DNA of 59,191 nucleotides from Actinomycetota bacterium (GCA_020444505.1 JAHLKU010000012.1:1-59191), one strand, 5' to 3'. Positions 43,701-52,560 are shown, counted from the first letter of the stretch. Notes: generated by a model not told the origin, from the letters alone. Numbers and translations: made by a program.

Positions 43701-46700
43701 CGAGGTCGCGTTCACGTGGGACGTCGAGAACGTGAACCGTGCCCCGGTGGTGGCCGACCCCGGCGCGCAATCGGTCTCGGAGGGCGCCGCCGTCTCCCTC
43801 GTCGTCACCGCCGTTGATCCCGACGGCGACGGGATCACCTGGTCGGCGGCCGGCCTGCCGGACGGCCTGTCGATCGACCCATCGACCGGGGAGGTCTCGG
43901 GCACGGTCGGCTTCGACGCCTCGCCGTCGTCGCCGTTCACGTCCACCATCACCGCCACCGACGACGGGTCGCCTGCGCAGGCCGGGGCCGTCGTGGTCCC
44001 GTGGACGGTCGCCGACACCAACCGGCCCCCGGTGGTGGCCGCCCCGGGCGACCGGACCGACGTCGAAGGCGACCTCGTGGTGCTGCCGATCACCGGCTCC
44101 GACCCCGATGGTGACGCCATCGCCTGGTCGGCGAGCGGTCTGCCGGACGGCCTGTCGATCGACCCGGACTCGGGCACGATCTCGGGGGTCCTCACCTTCG
44201 ATGCCGCCGCCGGGTCCCCCTACGGCGTGATCGTGACCGCCACCGACGCCGGCACTCCGGTGCAGTCCTCCGACGTCTCCTTCACCTGGACCGTGGACGA
44301 CGCCAACCGGCCGCCCGCCGTCACCTCGCCGGGCGATCAGGCCGACGACGAGGGTGCGGTCGTCTCGCTCGCGATGGCCGGCTCCGATCCCGACGGCGAC
44401 GGTCTCACGTGGTCGGCGGCCGGCCTGCCGCCCGGCCTGTCCATCGACCCGGCCACCGGGCAGATCTCGGGGACGATCACGTACGAGGGCGCCGGCCTCT
44501 ACCCGGTCACCGTGCGCGCCACCGACGACGGCGCCGGCAACCTCTACGACGAGGAGACGTTCACCTGGGACGTGGCCGACGTCAACCGGCCGCCGGCGGT
44601 CTCCGATCCCGGAGCGCAGATCACCGCCGAGGGTGAGATGGTGGTGCTGGCGGTGTCCGCTACCGACCCCGACGGTGACGGACTCGGCTGGTCCGCCGCC
44701 GGCCTTCCCCCGGGGCTGGCGATCGACCCCGTGACGGGCCAGATCACCGGTGACATCACGTACGACGCTTCGGTGGGATCCCCCTACACGGTGACCGTCA
44801 CCGCAGCCGACGACGGGACCCCGGCCCAGGCCGGTCAGGTGGTCTTCGCCTGGACCGTGACCGACGTGAACCTCGCCCCATCGGTCGCCGACCCCGGCCC
44901 GCAAGTGTCCAGCACCGGCGAGGCCGTGACCCTGGCGCTCACGGCCGTCGACCCGGAGGGCGGCACGATCACCTGGTCGGCGACCGGCCTGCCCGACGGG
45001 CTCTCCATCGACCCCGTCACCGGCGTCGTCTCCGGCACCGTGACCGCCCCGTTCGGCTCGGTCTTCACCGCCGAGGTGTCGGCCACCGACGACGGGACGC
45101 CCCCCGCCAGCGGCACGGTGGGGTTCACCTGGGCGGTCGCCGGCGACCTGGACGTCTCCAAGGTGTCGGATGCCGGCGGCGCGGCGGCGATGGGCCAGAC
45201 GATCACCTACACCGTCACCGTCGACAACCCCGGTCCCGCGGCGCACACCGGCGTGGTGGTGGCCGACCCGCTCCCGGCGGGGACCACCTGGGTCTCGACG
45301 GAGGTGACGGCACCCGTCGACGGAGCGACCGGCACCCTCGGGGACGGTTGGGAGACCCAGGACTACAGCGGATCGACCGGGACCATCCCGTGGCTCGGTC
45401 CGTGGGTGGAGACCAACGACGACGGGTCGCCGGGCGGCGGCAAGATCCACCTGCACCGCCACGACGGGGTGTGGCTCATCGAACTGGAACAGGGCGAGAA
45501 GTGGATCACCCGTACCGCCGACCTGTCGGGATACTCCGCAGCGACGCTGTCGTATCGGTTCCGGCGTCACGACCTCAAGGACGCCGGCGACATCGTGGTG
45601 GTGGAGGTGTCGGGGGACGGTTCGTCGTGGACCGAGGTCGCCCGCCACGTCGGGCCGGGCAACGACGTCTGGCAGGTCAGGGCGCCCATCGACATCTCCG
45701 AGCACCTCTCGGCGACGACCTCCATCCGGTTCCGGTCACTGGCGTCCCACGACGGGGGCGAACTGCGGGTGGATTGGGTCGAGATCACGGCCGACGAACG
45801 GGTGCCCGCCGCGGCGCCCGGAGGCGCTCCGCCGACGCTCGCCTCCGGGCTCACGCTGCTGCCGGGGGAGTCGATGACGGCCACCGTCGTCGTGGCGGTG
45901 GACGACCCGCTGGATCGATCGATCCTGTCCATCGAGAACACGGCCACGGTGACGAGCGACCAGCAGGTCACCGACGAAGCGTCGTCCACCTCGGATGCGG
46001 TGAACCACGAGCCGCGGTTCGACCTGGAACGCACCGATCGCACCGATGCGGAGGGCGCGGCGATCTCCCTCGACAACCCGGCGACCGATCCCAACGGCGG
46101 CCCCCTCACCTGGTCGGCGAGCGGCCTGCCGTACGGCCTGTCGATCGACCCGGCGACCGGTGAGATCACGGGGACGATCTCCTACGACGCTGCGGCGGGC
46201 TCGCCCTTCGCCACCGTGGTGACGGTGACCGACGACGGCAGCCCGGCCCTGGAGGATCAGGTGGCGTTCACCTGGACCGTCACCGAGACCAACCGGGCGC
46301 CGATCGTCGACCCGATCCCCGACCGGGCATCCGACGAGGGCGCGACGGTCCTCGTCGTGCCCGTGGGCAGCGACCCCGACGGCCACGGCCTGACCTGGTC
46401 GGCGGCCGGCCTTCCCCCGGGCGTGTCGGTCGACCCGGTCTCCGGCGCGGTCGCGGGCACGATCGGCTTCGACGCGGCGGAGGCATCGCCGTACGAGGTG
46501 ACCGTGCGGGCCACCGACGACGGGACGCCGGTGCTGTGGGCCGAGGCCGCCTTCACCTGGGACGTGGCCGACGTCAACCGCCCGCCGTCGATCACCCCGC
46601 CCGGCGACCGCTCCTCGGCCGAGGGAGCAGCCGTCTCCTGGGTGCTCGAGGCGTCCGACCCCGACCCCGACACGCTCACCTGGTCGGCAGCCGGCCTGCC

Positions 46701-48645
46701 CCCGGGCGTGTCGATCGACCCGGCGACCGGGGCGATCTCCGGGACGATCACCTTCGACGCCTCGCCGGGGTCCCCGTACACGGTGACGGTGGCGGTGACC
46801 GACGACCGGGAGCCGGTCCTGACCGATCAGGCCGTGTTCACCTGGACGGTCGCCGACACCAACCGGGCTCCGATCGTCGACGAGATCGGCGACCGTTCCG
46901 ACGACGAGGGGGCGGTGGTGGTGGCGTCGGCCGCGGCCACCGACCCCGACGGCGACGCCCTCACCTGGTCGGCCACCGGGCTGCCGCCGGGAGTCTCCAT
47001 CGCCCCCTCCGGTGGGGCGATCACCGGTGTGGCGGGCACACCCGGCGTGTTCGCCGTCACCATCACCGCCACCGACGACGGCTCGCCGAACCTGGGCGCC
47101 TCGGTCGGGTTCACGTGGACGGTCGTGGCCGCCCAGCCGGAGGCGCCGGTGGTGGAGCCGCTCGACGATCGGGAGGGCCTCGTCGGCGACGAGGTCGACT
47201 TCCAGGCCGCCGCCTCCTCGCCCGACGGTGAGGTGCTCACCTGGTCGGCGTCGGGCTTGCCCGACGGCATCTCGGTGGAGGAGGCGACGGGGCAGGTGCA
47301 GGGGACCCTGGAGGCCGCAGGCGTCTTCGATGTCGAGGTCACGGTCTCCGACGGCCGCGGCCTCACCGGGTCGGCCGGGTTCACCTGGACGGTGGGCGAG
47401 GGCCTCCTCGTGGACGAGCCCCCGCGCGCCGCGGACGACGTCGTCACGGCCTCCGTCGGGGACCTCGACGGCGGCCGCCTCGTGATCGAGGTGACCGGCA
47501 ACGACATCGACCCGGAGGGTGGGGCCTTGCGGGTGGTGTGGGCCGGCCGGCCGGACGCGGGCACGGTCGAGATCGTCGATGCGGGCGCGGTGGGGTTCAC
47601 CCCGCCGTCCGGCTGGAGCGGGACCGCCACGTTCTCGTACCGGGTGGCCGACGAGCCCGGCAACACGGCCACCGCCGACGTGACGGTGACGCTCCGGCCC
47701 GACCTGCTGGCCGGCGGCGGAGGGAGCGCCCTGCTGTGGTCGCCGCCCGAGGAGGCCCGCCCGACGGCGGTGCTCGGCACCGTGCGGCCTGCGGAGGCGC
47801 AGCTCGTGGTCGGGAGCATCGTGCAATCCCTCCACGTGCTGCGGATGCCGCTGGCACTGCTCGGCGGCGCCGTGATCTGGTCGCTGCTGCTGGGAGGGGC
47901 CCTCAACCTGACGGTGCTGCTCCGGGGAGGCCTGCCGTTCATCGCGAGGAGGGCGACCATCCCGATGGCGGTGGTGCTGGCCGGCCATGGGCAGAAGGTC
48001 CCGGCCCACGCCGAGCCCGGCGGAGGAGAGGTGATCCACCGCTTCCTGGCCACCGACGACGGGATCGCCGGCACCGGCAAGGTCGTCGAGGTGGACGGTG
48101 TCGAGTGGGCGCAGGTGGAGACTCCTGCCGGACGCGGCTGGGTGGAGGCGGTGCACCTCACCGAGGACCTGGACCGGGAGACGTTCGCCGACGACCGGCG
48201 TCCGGTGGCCCTGCTGGAGGAACTGGTGGGCACGCTGCGGGACGGCGGGCCCCTCGACGGGTTGGTGTCCCGCCATGGGCTGTGGGTGTCGCACCACGGG
48301 GCACCCGTCCACTTCCCGCCTGAGCGTCTGACGGGCCTCTGCCGGTCGCCGCAGACGGCGCTCTGGGCAGGCCGCCACGGTGCCGACCCCGATGTGCGCG
48401 GCACGTTCGCCGAGGTGGTGGCGGCCGGGATCGTGGCGGCCTGGGACCGGCCGGGGAGGCTGCTGACGACGGACCGGACCTCGATGCCGTCCACCGTGGT
48501 CCCCGTGGAGTACACCAACCTGCACGCCGTCTCCATCGGCGCCGACCTCACCGGCAGGGCCCGGCTCGACCAGGTGGCCTGGATGCTGCACTTCTCCTAC
48601 GAGGACGGCCGTCCCCGCGTGATCGCGATCACCAAGGAGGGCTGA
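40741..48645 (+). CDS. Giant cell-surface protein with 15 Ig-like repeats and predicted cytoplasmic tail
   Basis: 2,634 aa from ATG 40741 (no strong ribosome site; an ATG at 40603 and a GTG near 40660 are in frame). Layout: basic N-terminus and TM (about 28-50); about 290 residues of short beta repeats (55-345); He_PIG-type Ig repeats 1-3 (347-622); DNRLRE-like domain (626-811); repeats 4-10 (815-1466); DUF11 domain split by an inserted domain (1470-1755); repeats 11-15 (1759-2219); a cadherin/Big_9-like domain (2224-2320); TM (2369-2395); SH3-like domain (2406-2480) and a further unknown domain to 2634. Arg-rich flanks of both TMs predict repeats outside and the C-terminus inside. Likely adhesin or sensor. 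Confidence 0.88.
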   Translation: MGAAGNRPFEQYRRGVAARRRRHSRPGRLLAAAAGLLVAAGVVMAPFLMRASEALSVPDAVMLFSTRDDVGSSGIPGLASWNDGSVLMFGEPGAQWDPPLTAGTFGLGTDLETLGADDVAGVHLVTRTVTVGSAPSVALQPGDLLFSLDGDRTLTSLTTVTVQRNDVVLLRPATPGDYTSGTLSVLLDDPLGAELRGLTLVEVGTTVGDVPLAAGEFLLARAGGSEDEDVYRYVPTGTGEGTTSGAWSVLLTGEEMGIQAQLHGLDLIEEGSGGSLTAGSLVVTLDASDSIGSGDVLPVQASDVAVLHVTGSGPATTTADLLFDGSDVGISNALDAVYVDGNHPPSLDQDHGDRTDAEGAAVSLANPATDLDGDPLTWSATGLPPGLSIDPGSGLVSGTIPYTASGGSPYTVEIRVEDPAGAADTDAFTWAVTDVNGVPSVDDPGAQSGAEGDVVSVVVAATDPDGDGLTWSAIGLPDGLGIDPASGEVSGTIGYDAAAGSPFTVEVTATDDGSPPAAGSVTFSWSVADTNRPPSFGYDLSDRVDVEGGVVWLPTPASDPDGDSLTWSAAGLPPGLVIDPGTGVISGTVAAGSSAGSPYPAEVRVEDPAGLFVTDAFSWSVLEGVVTFQQGTDGYTGNEDTLVYEGAPTTAYGAEDYVRVDADWVTPGGGATQGLIRFGGLVGTGPGQIPPGSTIGAATLQVFVTNTSPGEVALHRVLAPWSEASTWNSLGAGIQADGAEGAVAADAVFIDTSTPGQVSITGLAASVQAWADGSINRGWVLYPSSPTGWQFSSSEYVTVSQRPRLVVSFTPNAAPVFGQDLGDRTDPEGTTVNLSAAASDPEGHAVVYAATGLPDGLAIDTGTGLITGTITFDAAAGSPLAVQITATDEYGAASTDTFTWTVQDLNRPPSVANPGDRSNTEGDPVTFAVGGSDPDGDTLTWTATGLPDGLSIDPGTGVVSGTLSYASQGVHAVTVRATDDGAPGLWDEVAFTWDVENVNRAPVVADPGAQSVSEGAAVSLVVTAVDPDGDGITWSAAGLPDGLSIDPSTGEVSGTVGFDASPSSPFTSTITATDDGSPAQAGAVVVPWTVADTNRPPVVAAPGDRTDVEGDLVVLPITGSDPDGDAIAWSASGLPDGLSIDPDSGTISGVLTFDAAAGSPYGVIVTATDAGTPVQSSDVSFTWTVDDANRPPAVTSPGDQADDEGAVVSLAMAGSDPDGDGLTWSAAGLPPGLSIDPATGQISGTITYEGAGLYPVTVRATDDGAGNLYDEETFTWDVADVNRPPAVSDPGAQITAEGEMVVLAVSATDPDGDGLGWSAAGLPPGLAIDPVTGQITGDITYDASVGSPYTVTVTAADDGTPAQAGQVVFAWTVTDVNLAPSVADPGPQVSSTGEAVTLALTAVDPEGGTITWSATGLPDGLSIDPVTGVVSGTVTAPFGSVFTAEVSATDDGTPPASGTVGFTWAVAGDLDVSKVSDAGGAAAMGQTITYTVTVDNPGPAAHTGVVVADPLPAGTTWVSTEVTAPVDGATGTLGDGWETQDYSGSTGTIPWLGPWVETNDDGSPGGGKIHLHRHDGVWLIELEQGEKWITRTADLSGYSAATLSYRFRRHDLKDAGDIVVVEVSGDGSSWTEVARHVGPGNDVWQVRAPIDISEHLSATTSIRFRSLASHDGGELRVDWVEITADERVPAAAPGGAPPTLASGLTLLPGESMTATVVVAVDDPLDRSILSIENTATVTSDQQVTDEASSTSDAVNHEPRFDLERTDRTDAEGAAISLDNPATDPNGGPLTWSASGLPYGLSIDPATGEITGTISYDAAAGSPFATVVTVTDDGSPALEDQVAFTWTVTETNRAPIVDPIPDRASDEGATVLVVPVGSDPDGHGLTWSAAGLPPGVSVDPVSGAVAGTIGFDAAEASPYEVTVRATDDGTPVLWAEAAFTWDVADVNRPPSITPPGDRSSAEGAAVSWVLEASDPDPDTLTWSAAGLPPGVSIDPATGAISGTITFDASPGSPYTVTVAVTDDREPVLTDQAVFTWTVADTNRAPIVDEIGDRSDDEGAVVVASAAATDPDGDALTWSATGLPPGVSIAPSGGAITGVAGTPGVFAVTITATDDGSPNLGASVGFTWTVVAAQPEAPVVEPLDDREGLVGDEVDFQAAASSPDGEVLTWSASGLPDGISVEEATGQVQGTLEAAGVFDVEVTVSDGRGLTGSAGFTWTVGEGLLVDEPPRAADDVVTASVGDLDGGRLVIEVTGNDIDPEGGALRVVWAGRPDAGTVEIVDAGAVGFTPPSGWSGTATFSYRVADEPGNTATADVTVTLRPDLLAGGGGSALLWSPPEEARPTAVLGTVRPAEAQLVVGSIVQSLHVLRMPLALLGGAVIWSLLLGGALNLTVLLRGGLPFIARRATIPMAVVLAGHGQKVPAHAEPGGGEVIHRFLATDDGIAGTGKVVEVDGVEWAQVETPAGRGWVEAVHLTEDLDRETFADDRRPVALLEELVGTLRDGGPLDGLVSRHGLWVSHHGAPVHFPPERLTGLCRSPQTALWAGRHGADPDVRGTFAEVVAAGIVAAWDRPGRLLTTDRTSMPSTVVPVEYTNLHAVSIGADLTGRARLDQVAWMLHFSYEDGRPRVIAITKEG
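41776..47396 (+). repeat. Fifteen tandem He_PIG Ig-like repeats
   Basis: Units of about 85-92 residues (about 260-276 bp) with the core DPDGDxLTWSAxGLPxGLSIDPxTGxxSGTI and ending in FTWxVxD. At DNA level the word CACCTGGTCGG recurs once per unit. Blocks 1-3, 4-10 and 11-15 are separated by the DNRLRE-like and DUF11 regions. The last two units have drifted furthest (units 14 and 15 lack parts of the SIDP box). Confidence 0.9.
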
Positions 48646-48655
48646 CCGGGGGCGG

Positions 48656-48661
48656 TAGGGT
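48656..48661 (+). promoter_or_regulatory. -10 box of MobA-like gene
   Basis: TAGGGT, 9 bases before ATG 48671, predicting a 3-base leader; it lies after the giant gene's stop at 48645. Confidence 0.45.
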
Positions 48662-48670
48662 GGCGGCCTG

Positions 48671-49264
48671 ATGGAAGCCACCGTCGCCCTCGTCCTCGCC
48701 GCCGGCGCCTCGCGCCGGCTCGGCCGCGCCAAGCAGTTGATCGACTGGCACGGGGTGCCGCTGCTGCAGCGGGTCGTCGAGGCCGCCGCAGCGTGGCCGG
48801 TGGAAGCCGTCACCGTCGTGCTCGGCGCTCACGAGGAGGAGATCCTCGGGGCGGTGGAGTTCGGCGACGCGATCGTGGTGGTCAACCCGGAGTGGGAGGA
48901 GGGGATCGCCTCGTCGCTGCGGGTGGGGCTCGATGCGATCGGGCGCGACTCGCACCTGCGCCGGGCGTTCGTGGTGCTCGCCGACCAGCCCTTCATCCCC
49001 GCCGACGTCCCCCCGGGCCTGCTCGACGGCATGGACCGCTCCGGCAAGCCGGCGGTGGTGCCCAAGTACCGCTACCAGCGCGGCAACCCGGTGCTGGTGG
49101 ACCGTTTCCTCTGGCCCCGGCTGATGAGCCTCGAGGGCGACGCCGGCGCCGCCCGGCTGCTGCAGGCGCACCCCGAGTGGGTGCACGAGGTGCGGTTCGA
49201 CCACCCGGCGCCCCGGGACATCGACACGGAGCAGGATCTGGGCGATCTGCTGGGAGGCAGGTAG
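48671..49264 (+). CDS. MobA/MocA-like nucleotidyltransferase
   Basis: 197 aa. ALVLAAGASRRLGRAKQLIDWHG is the NTP-transferase P-loop with its Lys; then VVNPEWEEGIASSLRVGL, VVLADQPFIPADVP (metal Asp) and KYRYQRGNPVLVDRFLWPRL. This is the MobA-like NTP_transf_3 group that includes MocA (CTP to molybdopterin). Molybdenum genes are not adjacent, so the cofactor is an inference. Confidence 0.87.
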   Translation: MEATVALVLAAGASRRLGRAKQLIDWHGVPLLQRVVEAAAAWPVEAVTVVLGAHEEEILGAVEFGDAIVVVNPEWEEGIASSLRVGLDAIGRDSHLRRAFVVLADQPFIPADVPPGLLDGMDRSGKPAVVPKYRYQRGNPVLVDRFLWPRLMSLEGDAGAARLLQAHPEWVHEVRFDHPAPRDIDTEQDLGDLLGGR

Positions 49265-49360
49265 CCGGCCGCCGCCCCCTGGCGAGGCCTCGGGCACGTC
49301 CGGTATGCTGCTGCGCCATCGGGCCACGGGTGGCCGGCCGCTGCGAATCGAGAGGACGCG

Positions 49361-49765
49361 ATGGGATCGATCGACACCATCGAGGGGATCGGCGTCAAGA
49401 ACGCCACGAGGCTCCGCAAGCACCGCATCCGCACCACCGAGGCGCTGTTGAAGAAGGGCGCCACCCGCGCCGGCCGCCGCGCCATCGCCGCCGCCACCGG
49501 CCTCACCACCACCCAGATCCTCGAGTGGGTGAACCGCGCCGACCTGATGCGGGTGAAGGGCATCGGTGAGGAGTACTCCGATCTGCTCGAGGCCGCAGGG
49601 GTGGACACCGTCAAGGAGCTCCGCAACCGCAACCCCGAGAACCTGCTGGCCAAGATGACCGAGCTCAACCGGCGCAAGCGCCTGGTGCGGCGCCTGCCGA
49701 CCCTCCCCATGGTGGAGCGCTGGGTGGCCCACGCCGCCGCACTGGACCCGATGGTCAGTCACTGA
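49361..49765 (+). CDS. DUF4332 helix-hairpin-helix protein
   Basis: 134 aa. Two helix-hairpin-helix-like units: DTIEGIGVKNATRLRKHRIRTTEALL and LMRVKGIGEEYSDLLEAAGVDTVKEL, then NPENLLAKMTELNRRKRLVRRLP. Fits DUF4332, a small predicted nucleic-acid-binding family. GAGAGGA ribosome site; TATGCT (49304-49309) probably its -10 box. No DNA-repair partner adjacent. Confidence 0.85.
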   Translation: MGSIDTIEGIGVKNATRLRKHRIRTTEALLKKGATRAGRRAIAAATGLTTTQILEWVNRADLMRVKGIGEEYSDLLEAAGVDTVKELRNRNPENLLAKMTELNRRKRLVRRLPTLPMVERWVAHAAALDPMVSH

Positions 49766-49832
49766 GGCCGTACCGGCCCCTGGGAGCGGCCGCCGGGGTA
49801 CTAACGTCTCCTCCGCACCCTCTTGGAGCCCC

Positions 49833-50894
49833 ATGCCCCCGCTGGATCACGCGACCCCGAAAGGCGACGACTCCTTGCTGATCGTCCTTCGCCCCGACGC
49901 CACCGACCAGGACATCGACCACATCGTCGGGCGCCTGCGGGAGATCGGCGCCGACGCCCACGTCTCGCGGGGCAAGACCAGGACGATCATCGGAGCCGTC
50001 GGCGACCGCATCCGGATCCAGCAGCTGCCGTGGGAGGCGTTCCCCGGGGTGGACCGCACGGTGCCGGTGCTCAAGCCGTTCAAGTTCGTCAGCCGTGAGT
50101 TCCAGGCCGCCGACTCGGTGGTGGACGTCGGCGGGGTGGAGGTCGGCGGCGGCCACGTCACCGTGATCGCCGGGCCGTGCGCCGTCGAGGACCGGGAGCA
50201 GTTGTTCTCCGCGGCCTCTGCGGTGAAGAAGGCCGGCGCCGCCATCCTGCGGGGCGACGCCTTCAAGCCGAGGACGTCCCCCTACTCGTTCCAGGGCCTG
50301 GAGGAGCGGGGCCTCGAACTGCTCGCCGAGGCCCGCGAGGAGTTCGAGATGCCGTTCGTGGCCGAGGTGCTCGACCCTCGCCGGGTGACCCTGGTGTCGG
50401 AGTACGCCGACATGATCCGCATCGGCGCCCGCAACATGGCCAACTTCACCCTGCTCGCCGAGGTGGGGCGCCAGGACAAGCCGGTGCTGCTGAAACGGGG
50501 CATGAGCGCCACCATCGAGGAGTGGCTGCACGCCGCCGAGTACGTCTACAAGGAGGGCAACCATCAGGTGGTCCTCTGTGAGCGCGGTATCCGCACCTTC
50601 GAGGACCAGACCCGCAACACGCTGGACATCGCCGCCGTGCCGGTGCTGCACCGCCTCAGCCACCTGCCGGTGGTGGTGGACCCGTCCCACAGCGGCGGGC
50701 GCCGCGACCTGGTGGCGCCGCTCACCAGGGCCGCGGTGGCGGTGGGCGCCGACGGCGTGCTCATCGACGTCCACCCGGCGCCGGAGACGGCGCTCGTGGA
50801 CGGTGCGCAGGCCATCCTTCCGCACGAATTCGAGGGCCTGATGGATCAGGTGCGGGCCCTCGCCGCCGCACTCGGGCGCGACGTGATCGGCTAG
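49833..50894 (+). CDS. aroF: 3-deoxy-7-phosphoheptulonate (DAHP) synthase, AroF type with ferredoxin-like domain
   Basis: 353 aa. First step of the shikimate pathway: phosphoenolpyruvate plus erythrose 4-phosphate. The N-terminal ferredoxin-like regulatory domain (about 1-85: [25 protein letters not shown]) is followed by the (beta/alpha)8 barrel with [38 protein letters not shown] and [13 protein letters not shown]. This is the type I-beta (AroQ/Thermotoga-like) class, in which the N-terminal domain mediates tyrosine feedback in relatives. TAACGT -10 at 49802-49807, TTGGAG ribosome site. Confidence 0.96.
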   Translation: MPPLDHATPKGDDSLLIVLRPDATDQDIDHIVGRLREIGADAHVSRGKTRTIIGAVGDRIRIQQLPWEAFPGVDRTVPVLKPFKFVSREFQAADSVVDVGGVEVGGGHVTVIAGPCAVEDREQLFSAASAVKKAGAAILRGDAFKPRTSPYSFQGLEERGLELLAEAREEFEMPFVAEVLDPRRVTLVSEYADMIRIGARNMANFTLLAEVGRQDKPVLLKRGMSATIEEWLHAAEYVYKEGNHQVVLCERGIRTFEDQTRNTLDIAAVPVLHRLSHLPVVVDPSHSGGRRDLVAPLTRAAVAVGADGVLIDVHPAPETALVDGAQAILPHEFEGLMDQVRALAAALGRDVIG

Positions 50895-51388
50895 GCCGGT
50901 TCCTCGAGAACGAAGGCGAACATCCGCTCGGCCTCGATGCGGGCATACACCGCATCGGCGGTCCAGGTCTCCCACTCGGGGCCGTAGGTCTCGATGCACA
51001 CCTCCCGGAATCCCTCCCACCCGGGGGCGGCGACGTCGACGACCCCTGCCGTGCCGTGCACCGTGACGCCGAACGGCTCCCCCTGCAGGTGCACGGCGCT
51101 CACCGCCGGGCGCTCGGCGAGGTGCCGCATCAACAGCGACGACGGGGCCGAGCCGAACACGAAGGCACCCCGGTAGAAGAAGCCGTCCACCGGGCGGGCC
51201 AGGGGGCGGCCGTCCCGGGTGGTCGTGGCGACGGTGAGGAGGCACATGCCCTGGAGGCGCTCGGCCAGGTCGGCGGCGTCGGGCCTCCGCTCCGGCGTGT
51301 GGATCGATGCCAGGTGGGTCCCGGCGGCGGCGTAGGAACGATCCAGCAGCGCCTGGAGGCGGCCGAGGTCGCCGGGCGTCTCCCTCAT
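50891..51388 (-). CDS. FMN-binding split-barrel (pyridoxamine 5'-phosphate oxidase-like) protein
   Basis: 165 aa. QGMCLLTVATTTRDGRPLARPVDGFFYRGAFVFGSAPSSLLMRHLAERPAVSAVHL is the split-barrel core of the PNPOx-like family, and GEPFGVTVHGTAGVVD the second strand pair. Such proteins bind FMN, heme or F420. ATG 51388 overlaps the upstream amidohydrolase stop (ATGA), and the stop shares CTAG 50891-50894 with aroF. Confidence 0.85.
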   Translation of the reverse strand: MRETPGDLGRLQALLDRSYAAAGTHLASIHTPERRPDAADLAERLQGMCLLTVATTTRDGRPLARPVDGFFYRGAFVFGSAPSSLLMRHLAERPAVSAVHLQGEPFGVTVHGTAGVVDVAAPGWEGFREVCIETYGPEWETWTADAVYARIEAERMFAFVLEEPA

Positions 51389-52560
51389 GACCGGTGGGCG
51401 TCGAGCAGACGCAACAGGCCGGCGGCGCCCACCTCGATCCCCACCGGGATGGCCCGCTCGTCGAGATCGAAGGTGGCGGAGTGCAGGTCCACCCGCCGGT
51501 CGGGGAGTGCGGTCCCGAGGCGGATCAGGGCCCCCGGCGCCTCCTCGAGGTACCAGGCGAAGTCCTCGGCGCCCAGGCTCTGGTGCGTGGGCAGCACACC
51601 GCCGGGGCCCAGCGCCTCGGTGGCGGCCTCCGTGATCGTGTCGATGACGGCGGCGTCGTTCACCACCGGCGGGGCCCCCCGCTCGTAGACGACGGTGGCG
51701 GCGGCGCCGAACGGGGCGACGATCTCGTGCACGAGGCGCTCCACCAACGGCGGCAGCCCCCTCCAGAACGCGAGGTCGAACAGGCGCACGGTGCCGCCCA
51801 GGTCCACCCGGGCCGGGATGACGTTCTCGGTGGTGCCGCCCGACATCCACCCGAACACCACCACCAGGGCGCTGCGGGGATCGTGCACGCGGCGGAGGTG
51901 GGCCGGCAGGTCGACGACGAGGCGGGCTGCGGCCTGCAGCAGGTCCACGGTCTGATGGGGCCGGCTGGTGTGGCCGCCGGGGCCTTCGAGGGTCACCTTG
52001 AGCCGGTCGGACGCCCCGGTGATGGCGTCCGCCCGCAGGCCCACCGACCCCGGGGGGATCGAGGGGTCCACGTGGAAGGCGAGGATGGCCCGGACGCCGT
52101 CCATCACGCCCTCGGCGACCATCGCCTCGGCCCCGCCCGGGATCGTCTCCTCGGCGGGCTGGAACAGGAACCGCACCCGGCCCTCCAGGCCGTCCAGGCC
52201 GGCCAGCACCCTGGCGATCCCGATGCCGATGGCCGTGTGGGCGTCGTGGCCGCAGGCGTGCATCACGCCGGGCATCTCCGAGCGGAACGGGAGCACGTTG
52301 GCCTCGTCGAGGGGGAGGGCGTCGATGTCGGCCCGGAAGGCGACGAGCGGCTCGCCCTCGCCCACCTCCACGGTCAGGCCGGTGCCTGCCTCCCTGATCC
52401 GGGGCTGCAGCCCGGCGCCGGCGAGGGTCTCGGCCACGAGTGCGGTGGTGGCCTTCTCCTCGTGGCTCAGCTCGGGGTTGCGGTGGATGGCGCGCCGCAG
52501 CGAGACGGCCTCGTCGGCGACGGCGGCGGTGAGGGCGCGGACCCGGTCGAGCTGGCTGAT
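51385..52560 (-). CDS. M20D amidohydrolase (hippuricase/AmhX type), apparent ATC start
   Basis: 391 aa if started at the ATC (52558-52560). From there ISQLDRVRALTAAVADEAVS leads into LRRAIHRNPELSHEE, the conserved N-terminus of M20D amidohydrolases, and MHACGHDAHTAIG (metal His/Asp), FQPAEETIPGGAEAM (Glu-Glu), AFHVDPSIPPGSVGL and SLGAEDFAWYLEEAPG follow. No ATG, GTG or TTG exists between an in-frame TAG and the ATC, whereas GGGAGGA lies 5 bases before it. A GTG at 52437 is the only standard start and would cut off the first strand. Cleaves N-acyl amino acids. Confidence 0.8.
   Translation of the reverse strand: MSQLDRVRALTAAVADEAVSLRRAIHRNPELSHEEKATTALVAETLAGAGLQPRIREAGTGLTVEVGEGEPLVAFRADIDALPLDEANVLPFRSEMPGVMHACGHDAHTAIGIGIARVLAGLDGLEGRVRFLFQPAEETIPGGAEAMVAEGVMDGVRAILAFHVDPSIPPGSVGLRADAITGASDRLKVTLEGPGGHTSRPHQTVDLLQAAARLVVDLPAHLRRVHDPRSALVVVFGWMSGGTTENVIPARVDLGGTVRLFDLAFWRGLPPLVERLVHEIVAPFGAAATVVYERGAPPVVNDAAVIDTITEAATEALGPGGVLPTHQSLGAEDFAWYLEEAPGALIRLGTALPDRRVDLHSATFDLDERAIPVGIEVGAAGLLRLLDAHRS

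Noticed and set aside
40639-45705. Very long open frame (1,688 codons) on the minus strand
   Set aside because: Antisense to the giant Ig-repeat gene; in GC-rich DNA the repeat's codon pattern keeps the opposite strand free of stops. Translation is Gly/Arg/His-rich without domains.
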